From Chromera velia (lineage: Eukaryota; Sar; Chromeraceae): DNA of 64,000 nt. Positions within the stretch are counted from its first letter, which is position 1; each line of letters opens with the position of its first letter. Below are positions 1-11,999 of the stretch, piece after piece. The notes beneath the pieces are model-generated. The model ran no database searches and was not told where the DNA came from. It saw only the letters and a list, made by a program, of their open reading frames with translations. The stretch spans positions 566 through 64,565 of the forward strand of contig JAHBMJ010002738.1 in the NCBI GenBank assembly GCA_018398765.1, given 5' to 3'. The position numbers and the translations under genes were made by a program.

Positions 1-183
1 TTTCTTTCTTTTCTTTCTTTTCTTTCTTTTCTTTTCTTTTCTTTCTTTCTTTCTTTCTTTCTTTCTTTCCTTCTTTCCTTCCTTTCTTTCTTTCTTTCTT
101 TTTTTCTTTCTTTCTTTCTTTCTTTCTTTTTTTTTTTTCGGGTTTTCTCTCCCTATCTCTCTCCCACCTTCTCCTGCCCTTCC

Positions 184-216
<33 letters not shown>

Positions 217-633
217 TCTCTCTCTCTCTTCTTCTCTCTCCGAGTTGTGTCTGTGAGTGTGTGTGTCGGTCGAGACTGAATCTAAATGTCGCCGCGAGGG
301 CGTGTGAGAAGCGTGTTGGAAAGAAGGAGCGGGGGGTGCCTGTACAGATCGGTTGGCAGAGGGAATGGGTGGGTAGAGGCGGGAAGTGTAGGGGGAAAGT
401 GGGTCCGGGGATTGATTGGGGTGGGTGGTTACTCGGATGAAAGAGAAAATTTGAGCGCAGGTTGGAGGCGAAATGAAAATAGACAGACAGACAGACAAAG
501 CCGGAGAGACTTGACAGGGAATCAATTGCATGTGAAGGGAGAGTCTGATGGTAATTTTTTTTTTTTTTGCAATTCTTCTTTCCTCTCTGTTGCTGAATTC
601 CCCTCCCTAGCTGTTCGGACAGGATGCTTGAAA
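1..633. repeat. Inverted copy of 1886-2518, probable assembly artefact
   Basis: Read on the minus strand, this segment reproduces 1886-2518 base for base as far as I can follow by eye, including a (TTTC)n tract, a long C run, a (TC)n run and the unique sequence 240-633. It stops exactly at the single N at 634. The right-hand copy lies inside intron 1 of the UBA2 gene. A perfect inverted copy that ends at a gap character beside microsatellites suggests a contig joined in the wrong orientation rather than a real duplication. It could still be a genuine inverted duplication. Confidence 0.9.
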
Positions 634-634
634 N
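634..634. other. Assembly gap (single N)
   Basis: One ambiguous base marks the join between the inverted copy on the left and the UBA2 3' region on the right. The last exons of UBA2 should lie beyond it. Confidence 0.9.
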
Positions 635-772
635 TCAGGCAGACAAGCAGAACAAGAGACCGGGAAGCAGACAGAAAAGTAAAATGCAACAATAGGAAGG
701 CGACTCATGAGAGGCAGACGCAGAAAAAAAGGAAAGTGCACACATCCTCCCTCTTTCTACTGACAGACAGAC

Positions 773-2302
773 CTCTGAGGGTGAATTCCTGGATTTGCAT
801 TCTCTCTTTGATGACTTCGTCAGTGAGTTGTCTGAGGGTGACCGTGGAGAAATTCCTCACCCTGCAGACCCAGTTCACCCTGCAGCAGGTTGTGCATTTT
901 CCGTTGGGGGGATTTGGTTTCTCTGCCATCAGGGCCTTTGTCTCCCGACGGTGCACGAGCCAGAGACCCCGCAGAAGGGGGTAGAGGACGTCCTTGTCGT
1001 TCTCTCGGTCCCTCTCGTTCTCCCTCTTCAGTGCCTGGTGGTAGTGCTCCAGCATGTTGTAGGAGGAAGGGTCGGCAAGGAAGTCCTCTGGGAGCAGCTC
1101 GACGAGGGAGTACATCAGACGGACCTGCAGGGCAGCACGCCATCCATCACGCAAGCAGGCAGTCATGCGGCTAGTCATTCATTCATTCATTCATTCATTC
1201 ATTCATTCATCCATTCATTCATTCACTCGTTACAGAGAGACACATGTACACACACGCGCGCTCGCACGGCGAGAGACAAAGGACGAAGGTGTGAGTAAAA
1301 AGGACAGAGGTCCCTTGTGGAGGCAGACTGACTGTCAGACCAGCGCGTTCACAGAAGTGGAAGGAAGGAGTGAGAGAAGAAATCGACAGGCCGACAAGGG
1401 AGTCAAGAAACAGACAGGAAAGCCAGAATCTCTGACGAGAGCGAATGAAGAGCACAGTCCGTGAACATGAGGGAAGAGCACGGAATTCCCTCAAGTGAAC
1501 GGACAAGAAGAGAGAGACCTGCTCTCCCTCTGTCCTCACACGGCGAAAGAAGGAGACGAAGGAAGAAGCCGATTGAGGAGACGGAAGGGAAGGACCAGAA
1601 ATCACGGGAGGCACATGCTTCTTCGTTCCATGAAAAAGAAGAAAGCTCAATGGCACGACTGACTGACTGACGGACCTCAAAGGCCGCCACCGCCGCGTTG
1701 GTCGAGGCGATGGCTGGGATGATGTTCCCTGCGATCTCCTGGCACCACCACCGGGTCTGCAGAGGGAGGGAGGGAGGGAGGGAAGGACACGCTCAGAATG
1801 AATGAATGAATGAGTGTCCCTTTCGAATGGAGCGGGCGAGCTCGAACAAGCAGATCCGTGCAAGCGAGAACTATTTCCCGAAGACTTTCAAGCATCCTGT
1901 CCGAACAGCTAGGGAGGGGAATTCAGCAACAGAGAGGAAAGAAGAATTGCAAAAAAAAAAAAAATTACCATCAGACTCTCCCTTCACATGCAATTGATTC
2001 CCTGTCAAGTCTCTCCGGCTTTGTCTGTCTGTCTGTCTATTTTCATTTCGCCTCCAACCTGCGCTCAAATTTTCTCTTTCATCCGAGTAACCACCCACCC
2101 CAATCAATCCCCGGACCCACTTTCCCCCTACACTTCCCGCCTCTACCCACCCATTCCCTCTGCCAACCGATCTGTACAGGCACCCCCCGCTCCTTCTTTC
2201 CAACACGCTTCTCACACGCCCTCGCGGCGACATTTAGATTCAGTCTCGACCGACACACACACTCACAGACACAACTCGGAGAGAGAAGAAGAGAGAGAGA
2301 GA

Positions 2303-2335
<33 letters not shown>

Positions 2336-3871
2336 GGAAGGGCAGGAGAAGGTGGGAGAGAGATAGGGAGAGAAAACCCGAAAAAAAAAAAAGAAAGAAA
2401 GAAAGAAAGAAAGAAAAAAAGAAAGAAAGAAAGAAAGGAAGGAAAGAAGGAAAGAAAGAAAGAAAGAAAGAAAGAAAGAAAAGAAAAGAAAAGAAAGAAA
2501 AGAAAGAAAAGAAAGAAAAGAAAGAAAGAAAGAAAGAAAAAGGTGCGCGAATGCACATCACACATGCAAGAAAGCGAACGCAATCAACTACCCACCCACC
2601 CACCCACCCACCCACTGACCGACCTGTCGCTTGATCGAGTAGTTCCACATTCGAAGATTTGCAGCTGCCGCCACGAGGTCCATCTCGTGCTTCGCGTCCT
2701 TGTCGAAGACGATCTGCACCTCCTCCTCTCTCTTCTTCTTTCTGAGGACCTCCACGGCCTGTACGAAAGTTTTGCGTGTCTCCTCGAGAGTCCACATCCT
2801 CTCGACTTCTGTCTGGATGGAGGAGGAGGACGAGGAGGAAGTGCTGGCGGCGTTGGGGTCCTCAACGATCTCCTCGAAATCGAAAGGGAGAGGGCGCACG
2901 CGTTTGTTGTTTTTGAACGTCGGCTTGTTCTCTTTGAGCTCGGCGATGTCATCATGAAAGAAAACCTCAAACGCAGCTCTGGCGTATTCTGCGTCATCCT
3001 GAAAACCATCAGGCTTTTTCGAGTCGATTTTCTCCCGCAGCTCAGTGAACGAGTGGTCTTCCGTAATATCCTCAAACAACAGCTGCAACAAGAGCTTCCC
3101 CCAACCAACGCAATGCTCGGGGATCTGGGGGACCTGTCTGATCGTGCACTGGGCAAAGCCTTTCGGGACGGTCTTCGCCGTGCAGTCATAGCAATTGGTG
3201 ATACTGGGCAGGAACAGCGAGGACTGTCCCTTCCACCCTGTGCTGCCTGCATCGATCAAAGGGCGGCCTGCCATCACGCACATCAAATTGACGTGGGCAC
3301 GCGCCTTCACGTTGTCCAGGCCGTTGATGACGAGGTGGAAGCGCTTGAAGAACTGGACGTCGTACGCCGAATTTGTGATCACGTTGCTCATGTGCGGTTC
3401 GACTTCGCAGTCAGGGTTGAACTTTTTCACGGCCGCAGCAGCACACTCGGCCTTGGACTTGTCCACATCAGCGCGTCTGAAGAGGAACTGACGGTTCAGG
3501 TTCGTCACATCGATCGTGTCGAGGTCAATGACGTCAATCTTGCCGGCACCGGAAAGAACCAAATCCTTCAAAAGCTCACACCCAATGCCCCCAGCGCCAA
3601 CCACAAGGACGCGGAGTTTCTGGAGCTTCTCGAACAGAGACGGAGGGAGAACAGCGCGAAGAATTGCGTGCCGCCCACTAGAACTCTTTTTGTCTGTGAC
3701 TTCCATGGGCACATCCATCATTGCACAATCTTCTCCAACTGCGTTCGAACTAGAGGGAGAGCTCGCCTCAGCTCTGGTATCGGGGACCTCAACCTCCTCT
3801 CTCACCTCACTGCTTTTATGCTTCTCGGCAATTCCTTCACTCCCGTTTCGTGCACCAATTGCTGTGGGCAT
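773..3871 (-). CDS. UBA2: SUMO-activating enzyme subunit 2 (E1 catalytic subunit), 3' end missing
   Basis: UBA2 pairs with SAE1/AOS1 to adenylate SUMO and carry it as a thioester before passing it to UBC9. Exons read on the minus strand are 3871-2624, 1756-1676 and 1124-773, with phases agreeing, giving about 560 residues. Seen in the protein: a Ser/Glu-rich N-terminal extension of about 70 residues; nucleotide-binding GAGGIG at 92-97; NLNRQFLF at 124-131; zinc-site CYDC at 227-230 and a second CTTC pair in the third exon; and the catalytic cysteine C242 in QCTIRQVP. The second exon carries the conserved AGNIIPAIASTNA. The third ends on a donor (phase 1), so the rest of the ubiquitin-fold domain and the C-terminal tail are missing and should lie beyond the N at 634. 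All three donors read GTC (GTCGGT, GTCCGT, GTCTGT). Start: first ATG of the open frame; the N-terminus could begin further downstream. Confidence 0.93.
1176..1228. repeat. (ATTC)n microsatellite
   Basis: About 13 nearly perfect ATTC units in the UBA2 intron between exons 2 and 3. Reading frames across it are repeat artefacts. Confidence 0.95.
2384..2540. repeat. (GAAA)n purine tract in UBA2 intron 1
   Basis: A long GAAA/GGAA microsatellite, preceded at 2280-2336 by (GA)n and a run of more than 25 G. Its mirror is at 1-145. The long Lys/Arg/Glu and Phe/Ser frames here are repeat translations, not genes. Confidence 0.95.
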
Positions 3872-5199
3872 GTTCCCACGGGTTTTGGCACACTGCTATG
3901 AAAATAAGCCTCTACAACCGAACTGCGAGACACAGCAAGGCAAAGTAGACTCAAATTAATTTTCACTCCACCGCCTGCAGAGTTCAAAAAAGTTGATTGA
4001 GAGCAAACTACTCTGCTCCGTTGAAGACTTTTCCAGCAGGAACTGATCGAGCGCAGGTCTTTCCGATTTTTGAATCTGTGGTCTGGCAATCTCTTGCAAA
4101 TTTTTACATCGATATCAAGAACTGCAGACGTACAGCAAAAGTGGTCTGCCAGGGAGTCTGGCAGGGCCATATGCAGGGCCTGGTGGAGTGAAGAAAAGCG
4201 AAGGGTCGATCCGCAAAGAGGTCAACCGTCTCCCGCGCGGCGCCGATATGCTGTCCGCGCGGGCTCGGCGTAGCGCACGCAACCGCGCGCCATTGAAATT
4301 CATCGGCTGGGCGCCGCCGCGCGCGAGGACAACTGCCCTCCTGCAATCTCCTGCACACACAATTTGGTAACAAAAAAAAATTGTTGACCTTACAATAGGC
4401 TTACAAGGTAGCACTTCATAGCGTGTCACAATTGTCCACATGTGTCTACCTTCCAGAATCCTCAAGACATTTCCAGACTAAAAAGTCAAAAAATGACTAA
4501 GCGAATCAGGTTTGCTTAGGTAGCGGATACACGCCGTACTTTTCCTGTACAGTGTATAATGGAGATTCTAGGAAATTGAAAGTCTCTTCCAACAGCTGAG
4601 ATCTTATGTTGTCTGTGCACAAATGTGTCGGTAGGAGCACACGGTCAATCGACCATAATCCAGTACAATCCGACAGGCTGCTGTCTGATTCAATTGGAAT
4701 TTATCGAATACATGCTAATTAAACGACATACAAAAAATGTATGCATGCGAAAAACCATCGGAGACTGAAGCTTCGCATACACGCCGAGCTAAACATTAAT
4801 AGCTCGAAATCAGCATACCAATTAATCGCAGTATTACGTTGATCCTTGCAAGCCGATGGATAGACCGTAGGCATGATTAGAGAATACACATAGTGTCCCG
4901 TGCGCGACGCCCCTCCATATCTATACCGCTGTCTTTTATCTATCGCTGATGGTTCTCGGGTACACTTGTGGAAGCAAACGACAACAAAAGGCCGTAACGT
5001 TGAAAATCAGTCATATGTAGATTATCTTAGAACAAAACAAAGAAAGGATAAACGCGCCTTCCAAAGAGAACGAAGACCATCATCACCAGTCCGATGGACC
5101 GCAGACATGAACAAATCAAGCAAAAACAAAACAGGCCATCTCAAAATATACCATTATACAACTCCAAAAACAGAAAAATAAGTTGGTCAACCAGGACAA
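3872..5199. other. UBA2 upstream region with GC-rich island; no gene seen
   Basis: About 4218-4331 is rich in CGCG and GCGC and sits some 350-460 bases upstream of the UBA2 start, so it is a plausible promoter island. The rest (4380-5199) is more AT-rich. Its open frames show no recognisable domain. 5200 onward grades into the reverse-transcriptase remnant. Confidence 0.55.
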
Positions 5200-6835
5200 C
5201 TGCAGGTGCATTACAAAAAAGGAGTGTCCGGATAAGATGAGAGGATATTAGGCCCTTCTTAGCCAAAACAGAAGGAACACAGGAGAAAGCATGCATCAAA
5301 CGCACTCTACGAAGTGAAGGTAGGTTAGGAAAAGACGACTATCCTTCAGAAATGGGCAGCAGAGAAAAAGCAACCAAATCACGAAAGAAATTAAGAAGAA
5401 TATCACGGTTAAGATTAACAGCAGCAAAAAGCAAAATCGAAGGAGATTCCGGCAAAGAGAAAAGACGCAGACCAACTTTTTTTTTTGAAGCACCGTAGAT
5501 CCCTTCTGACGCTCCAAAACGTATGCAGGACTAGCATGTAGGACTGTAAAAGTCTTCCTCAAATAACTTTTCCATCATGGAGTCATCCAGCACATCACTC
5601 ATACCACCGTCAGACCTAAAAACAATCGTTCTATCGTCCATGTATCTCCCTGCCATCCATTTCTCCCCCCCCCATGAAGGCTTCGATCTCATCAATGCAA
5701 CAGAGTACTCTTTTCACGCGGCAAAAAATCGGGCCCCACCAGGAGAGTATGGGCTCCCTTAAGGAAAACCTTCATGTTGTCTGACCATCTTTCCTCGAAC
5801 CCGAATTACATTCGAAACAAAATCAAGATTAATTATATGAGCCAGCATATCAAGAGGGCAAGAAAGTGCATTCGCATAATTGCAGTAGAAGGATAAAAAA
5901 GCAACAGGTTTTAAGTAACGTCTCCGAAAATACCATTTCTCACCCTCTCTCGGACCCGCCTCTTTAATATAAAAAGACTTATGGGTGGGCAACATAACAA
6001 AACGATATCTAGAGGAAGAATGAATGAAATAAACAAAGTCATTCAAACAAGAAAGGAAATCAGCTCTGGGTAGAGAGGGAAAAAATGTTTTGATGTCGTC
6101 CATCAGCAGACCAAGTCCACCCCGAGGCCAATACGAATTAGAAAAAACACAAAAGCCATGATCTGCAAGTCTTCCAAACCCTGAATTAAAGATCCTAACC
6201 TTATCTTGAAAAGTAAAGACAGAGTCAAAGTCACAATACGGCGAAAAGTAAGAAAGACAGCCATTCAAAGTTTTGCAAAGGAAAGAAAAAATCTTACGTC
6301 TGGTATGACACTGTCTCTTGTAAGATACCAATGGCCTGTACTTCAAAGAGGACCAAGACTCAGGGAGCCCCCCCTCAACTCCCCAAGACTTACGTTTCAC
6401 CCAAAGGATCCCAATCCCAAAGTGGTGTTTCTTCCTGTCGAATTTCTTGAACTGATTCAAAAAAGACACCCATGCATCCTTTTCATTCGGAAAACCATTC
6501 TCTAGAAGGTTCAGAGAAGCAGAAAACTCACCCTCCCCAATTTTTCCATCAGAAGAATCAAAAAGAAAAGCTCTCACCACTGCCTCAATGTATTTTCCTT
6601 TATACAAAAAAGCCAGATCTCCTCTGGCCTTGTCAACTGGCACAACCGCTAGAGCAGTCAATAACTTTCTTATTGCCATAGACTTCCTTGAGACGGCCGG
6701 CCCTTTTCTCATTTGCCTGAGCACACGAAAGCGTTGAAACCCATCGCTCCCGAAGGTCAGCAATCATTGCAGGAGACAAGACCCCTTTCATCGACCTGCC
6801 TCTTGTATTCTCCCTCCCCCCCCCCCTTCCCATTG
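5200..6835 (-). mobile_element. Penelope-like (non-LTR) reverse transcriptase remnant
   Basis: The longest frame (6763-5759, 334 codons) shows reverse-transcriptase signals in order. There is an N-terminal VPVDKARGD followed by a Tyr-Ile pair, resembling the DKG motif that precedes the RT core in Penelope-like elements. A motif-A-like segment LLMDDIKTFFPSLPR comes next. The active-site box RYMDD lies downstream at about 5650-5630, in continuation on the same strand but after an interruption. Upstream, 6835-6640 carries related coding sequence in another frame, so the copy is decayed, with at least one frame change and stops near the catalytic box. No endonuclease domain was recognised. Assignment to Penelope rather than another non-LTR group rests on the motifs only. 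Confidence 0.6.
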
Positions 6836-6931
6836 TCCTTCCTAGACCAACCCCCTCCCGAGTGCCACCATCAGAAGTGAGAACAGAATGGAGGAAAGAC
6901 TCAATACCCTTCGAAACAACATTCTATATAC

Positions 6932-6932
6932 N
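6932..6932. other. Assembly gap (single N)
   Basis: Left edge of the duplicated block 6933-8022. The short string around CCCTTCCCATTGTCC occurs both here and at about 6820-6835, which may have misled the joining. Confidence 0.9.
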
Positions 6933-8022
6933 CCCCCCCCTTCCCATTGTCCTCCCAGTGTATGCAAACGTTAACCGGCGAACATCTGTCTGATTCGAGT
7001 GAGGATCATCAAGGATCTCACACATCCTCTCTCCAAACACACGCGGGGTTAAAGTTTTGGATGGAAGGAAACACATTAGGACAATTAATGCTGCCGATGT
7101 CCTATGAAAGAGGACCCATGAGATAGCCCAGCACACTACGCTTCGTTGCTTCATTTGACTTGATGGATGACATTGTCTGAACCGGCTGTAAGAAATCACG
7201 GATTTGCTCTAAGTCCCTGAAGTGGAAATCTTCTCCCGGTCTCTATTTCTTTCTTCCCTCCATGATGATGGGCATCGAAGTGAAGCCCCGCCTTTTATGA
7301 TGCTTATGTGCAGATGTAGAAATGGGGCCTCATGAGTTAGGTGATCAGATCGTGCAACCTGCCGATGCAGTGCTTTTAGCAGCGTTCGGCTACACGCTTC
7401 CCACTGCAGAGGTTTATGTTTGCGTTGGCATGGATCGTTATTTTTTTATTCGACTGGCTTTTTGTCACTAGCCTAGTCACTGGCGTTCCGTCATTCTGTA
7501 CAAGTTATCAACCTGACCCAGTGAGCCTAAGAGGTATTCTGCACATCGTGCTCATATCATACTTTTCTCTTCTATTTTTTCTTCCGAGTTCCTTTGTGAA
7601 AGTAAAACAGACTGATACCTTTCCTGGCTGGACCACGATGGGTCGTTTCCTGTAAGAGCTAGTGTGAGAGGAAGAGAGACAGAGAGAGAGCGCGAGTGTT
7701 ATATAAGCGTTTAAGAGAGAGCTGGTACAGTTTTATTCGTCCTTCTCTCTATTAAGCGAAGCCTTCTGCATGATTCTGCAGCAAATCTCCACCCTTTGCT
7801 CCAACAGAGAAGGGTTTGGGTTGGGATACATCCTTCTGCATTTCATGAGAACGGTAAGGTAGAAGAGAGGGGGGGTTTGGGGGTTCCCTTACCACTGTGT
7901 GAACGAAATTATCAGCAGTTCTATTCTATCTGGTAATCCAAACTGATAGAGAGGGCAGATCGGTTGGTTTGAGGATTGTTATAGTGCTTCTGTGGCTGTC
8001 TCCCTTCTTGAACTTCTCGTAC
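6933..8022 (+). repeat. Direct duplicate of 8024-9110 (copy 1), likely unmerged contig
   Basis: From about 6936 this block matches 8024-9110 at a constant offset of 1088 bases with no difference that I can see. It is bounded by an N on each side (6932 and 8023), and its last bases (CTTCTCGTAC) occur inside the longer right-hand copy. That pattern fits one short contig fully contained in its neighbour and placed beside it. No gene is recognised in it. The minus-strand frame ending in GRTMGRGG may be the 5' part of the Penelope-like element. Confidence 0.9.
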
Positions 8023-8023
8023 N
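8023..8023. other. Assembly gap (single N)
   Basis: Join between the two identical 1.09-kb blocks. Confidence 0.9.
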
Positions 8024-9110
8024 CCCCCTTCCCATTGTCCTCCCAGTGTATGCAAACGTTAACCGGCGAACATCTGTCTGATTCGAGTGAGGATCATCAA
8101 GGATCTCACACATCCTCTCTCCAAACACACGCGGGGTTAAAGTTTTGGATGGAAGGAAACACATTAGGACAATTAATGCTGCCGATGTCCTATGAAAGAG
8201 GACCCATGAGATAGCCCAGCACACTACGCTTCGTTGCTTCATTTGACTTGATGGATGACATTGTCTGAACCGGCTGTAAGAAATCACGGATTTGCTCTAA
8301 GTCCCTGAAGTGGAAATCTTCTCCCGGTCTCTATTTCTTTCTTCCCTCCATGATGATGGGCATCGAAGTGAAGCCCCGCCTTTTATGATGCTTATGTGCA
8401 GATGTAGAAATGGGGCCTCATGAGTTAGGTGATCAGATCGTGCAACCTGCCGATGCAGTGCTTTTAGCAGCGTTCGGCTACACGCTTCCCACTGCAGAGG
8501 TTTATGTTTGCGTTGGCATGGATCGTTATTTTTTTATTCGACTGGCTTTTTGTCACTAGCCTAGTCACTGGCGTTCCGTCATTCTGTACAAGTTATCAAC
8601 CTGACCCAGTGAGCCTAAGAGGTATTCTGCACATCGTGCTCATATCATACTTTTCTCTTCTATTTTTTCTTCCGAGTTCCTTTGTGAAAGTAAAACAGAC
8701 TGATACCTTTCCTGGCTGGACCACGATGGGTCGTTTCCTGTAAGAGCTAGTGTGAGAGGAAGAGAGACAGAGAGAGAGCGCGAGTGTTATATAAGCGTTT
8801 AAGAGAGAGCTGGTACAGTTTTATTCGTCCTTCTCTCTATTAAGCGAAGCCTTCTGCATGATTCTGCAGCAAATCTCCACCCTTTGCTCCAACAGAGAAG
8901 GGTTTGGGTTGGGATACATCCTTCTGCATTTCATGAGAACGGTAAGGTAGAAGAGAGGGGGGGTTTGGGGGTTCCCTTACCACTGTGTGAACGAAATTAT
9001 CAGCAGTTCTATTCTATCTGGTAATCCAAACTGATAGAGAGGGCAGATCGGTTGGTTTGAGGATTGTTATAGTGCTTCTGTGGCTGTCTCCCTTCTTGAA
9101 CTTCTCGTAC
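8024..9110 (+). repeat. Direct duplicate of 6936-8022 (copy 2)
   Basis: The copy that continues without interruption into 9111 and beyond, so it is the better representative of the locus. The small frame at 8504-8743 (79 codons, hydrophobic) has no recognised family and may be chance. Confidence 0.9.
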
Positions 9111-10310
9111 AGGAGTGCGTCCATTCCCAACCGACTTTCTTATAGTGTGTCTCTCCAAATAAGAAAGAGAAAGGGAGATTCAGTTCATCTCTTTTTTGTG
9201 TATATGGACGGACGACCTGAAAATCAGTGTTGTTCCATACTTGTATAGAGACTCCCTTAATTTCTCTCTTGTCCGACAGTCACGATGCGCATGTCCGTCC
9301 GTTCTCACATGTGCATTCCTGTAGGGATGCTCTTGTTTGCCCTTGGGAGCGCTTGATCTCTCTGGTGGGCCTGCCTTTCTTTTCTCCCCCTTCCGCTGGG
9401 ATTCTTTTTTTCATTCACTCCTAGATTCTTTCATTCATCCATTCATCTATCCGTTCCTTGCTCTCTTTTTTGCTTTCTCCTATTGGGACAATTAAATGCA
9501 GAGAATGGATGTGCACACTGTCTTTTGATCGCTACTTTATTTTGCCTTTTTGTGCGTCGCTGTCCTTCTTCTTGTAACGCGGGAAATTGTATGCGTGTAT
9601 GAACCTGAGGAATCAAGTTCCTGCGCACCTACACTACCGGCCCCAAGTGAGACTTCCCGTAGCTCTATTAAACTGTTTCAGCATTTAACAACATATCTAG
9701 CGCAATGGACGGCTGTCTTTGACTCCTTTCATCCCGTTCTTCAACGCCATATGCATGTGTTGTTTGACATATGCATGACAGTGTTGTTTGAAACAGAGGT
9801 GGACATGCAAAGAAGAACATACAAAAGGAGGGGCTTTCTGGAGGTTCAAAGTTGATCGAGTGGCAGCTAAAAACTTATCAGGGCTTTCTTGTGCATTTTT
9901 TGCTGGGTGCCTGGTCAAACAGCAGAATCGCTGCACAGGAAAGCAAGCTAGAAGTGAAGCATGCAGCAACATCATGCAGTTTTGTACGCGATGCGCGCGC
10001 GCATTGCGCGAGCACTACGCGTTTTGATTGATTGATGTTGAAGTCAGTTCTCGCGCGATCACTCGATCAGATCGACTCGGCAATGTCCCGCCTGTTCTTC
10101 AATGACATGGAGTCACACGAGCGAGCAGACGTGAGAACAGAATCCACCCAGCCTCTTGAGGTTTGCTGTTCCACAATAAGGCTGGAGGAATCACTTTGTC
10201 CTTTCTCCTCGTGGGATTTTCAGCAGAGAACAGAACACGTGAATTGCCGTCTCCGTCCGTCTCCGCCGAAATAGATTTTAGGATTAGGATTAATAAGGTA
10301 GCGCAACAAA
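9111..10310. other. Region upstream of the alditol dehydrogenase; no gene seen
   Basis: No open frame here has a recognisable domain. 9958-10075 contains GCATGC, GCGCGCGC and several CG-rich words, a short island about 240-350 bases upstream of the dehydrogenase start and a plausible promoter. A TAGGATTAGGATTA word lies at about 10279-10292. Confidence 0.5.
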
Positions 10311-11961
10311 ATGGCTGTCCCGGCTCACGTGACTCAAAAGGGCATGAAAGGTGTGGTGTGCCACGGGATTCAGGACTACAGGCTTCATGAAGACCTCCCC
10401 CTCCCCAAGCTCAACCACGGAGACATCCTTCTGCGTGTAAGAGCCGTGGGGATCTGTGCCGGTAGGTAGACGGGTGGCGTGCTTGTCTTTGCTCCTGATT
10501 TTCTGTTCTCTCCCCCAGCACGTTTGTGTGATCGCCGCTCATCTATCCCGGTCTTTGCTTTCTGCAGGTGACGCAAAGTGTTTCGCAGGGGCGCCGTACT
10601 TTTGGGGCAAGGAAGGTCAGCGTCGGTGAATTCTCTGAGAGACATATATAAACAATGGCCTGTGTTCATAAAGTTGCTCTCCCCTATCTGCACACCTGAA
10701 CCCCTTCGAAGGTGTTGGAGGACAATGCAGCATATCAATCACAGTCACAAGAGGAGATGGAGGGGTGACTGCCGCTGTCCATGACTTTCAATCGGTCTCA
10801 CCGTCCGAACTCTGGAGACAATTGAGTCACTTCTCTTCCCCATGTCTCTTTTACCTTCCCACTGCGACCTCGAGCGGCAGCACTCTTCGCGAGATATTCT
10901 GGTGCATTTGCAGTTATCCGGCTCATGATATGATCGCACACTACCGGCTTCTGTGCCTTCCTTCACGCAGGCCACCCTCAGTATGTCCAGCCGCCGGTGA
11001 TTCCTGGTCACGAAATCTGCGGAGACATCGTGGCTTTTGGGGGGGAAGAAAATGAGGAGACGCCCCCGATGAGTGGGACCTTCTGTGGAGCGCAGGTCGC
11101 TGTGGGTGATCGCGTGGTGGTCGAGCAAATCGCGCCCTGCTGGTCCTGCCATCTGTGCCGCCGAGGAAGGTGTGTCTGTCCGTTGGTTCGCTTGGTTGTT
11201 TGTGAAACGAGCCGCAGTCTGCGCTCAGTCTGGGTTCTTCTGTCTGCGTTGGACTGCAGATATGGGATTTGATTTCGAATACGAAAGCTTGGTTCGGGAA
11301 AAGAAGAGGGAAGCATGGAGACGCAGGCACACGAAGAGAGAGATGGATGGATAAACCGTAACGCAGACAGACAACAGCCAAGTTCTGAATCCTCCATCTA
11401 GCGTTTGACGGGAAATTACGGTGCGGCCTGATGACAGTATTTGCACTCTGTCTGCACGCATGCCTGTCTTTTTTTTCGGTTCCCTGTAATCCCTCTACGT
11501 TCTCTGTCTGACTGCGTGGCATCACTTCTTTGCGTTCCTGCATGCAGGTACAACCTGTGCATTCCTCACTCGGTCTTCGGGTTCCGCCAGGACGTCCAGG
11601 GAGCGATGGCCGAGTTCGTGAAGGTTCCCGCCAGAGGACTTGTCTACAAGATCAGCAGCAAGATCCCCTCACACCACGCGGCCTTCGCAGAACCCCTCGC
11701 GTGCTCTCTCCACGCGGTTGAACTCGGGAACATAAAGAGCTATGAGGTCGTGGTCGTGTCTGGCTGCGGTCCCTTGGGACTTGGGTGTATTGCTGGTAGG
11801 TACGTCCGTGTGTGGCAGGGCTGGGTGGGAGTGGGTGCGCGTGCGCGTGCCTGTGCGTGTGTGTGCGCGTGCGTGTGTGTACGCGCGTGTGTGCGTGCGT
11901 GCGTGCGTGCGTGCGTGTGTGTGTGTGTGTGTGTGTGTGGTCTGTGTGTGCGTGCGTGCGT

Positions 11962-11999
<38 letters not shown>

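Noticed and set aside
286-984. 232-codon frame beginning MSPRGRV, also found at 1871-2233
   Set aside because: Both are the two arms of the inverted duplication inside intronic sequence, with no family similarity.
1810-3901. Long plus-strand frames of 274 and 637 codons
   Set aside because: They run through the GAAA/G-run repeats and then antisense to the clear UBA2 exon; no domain.
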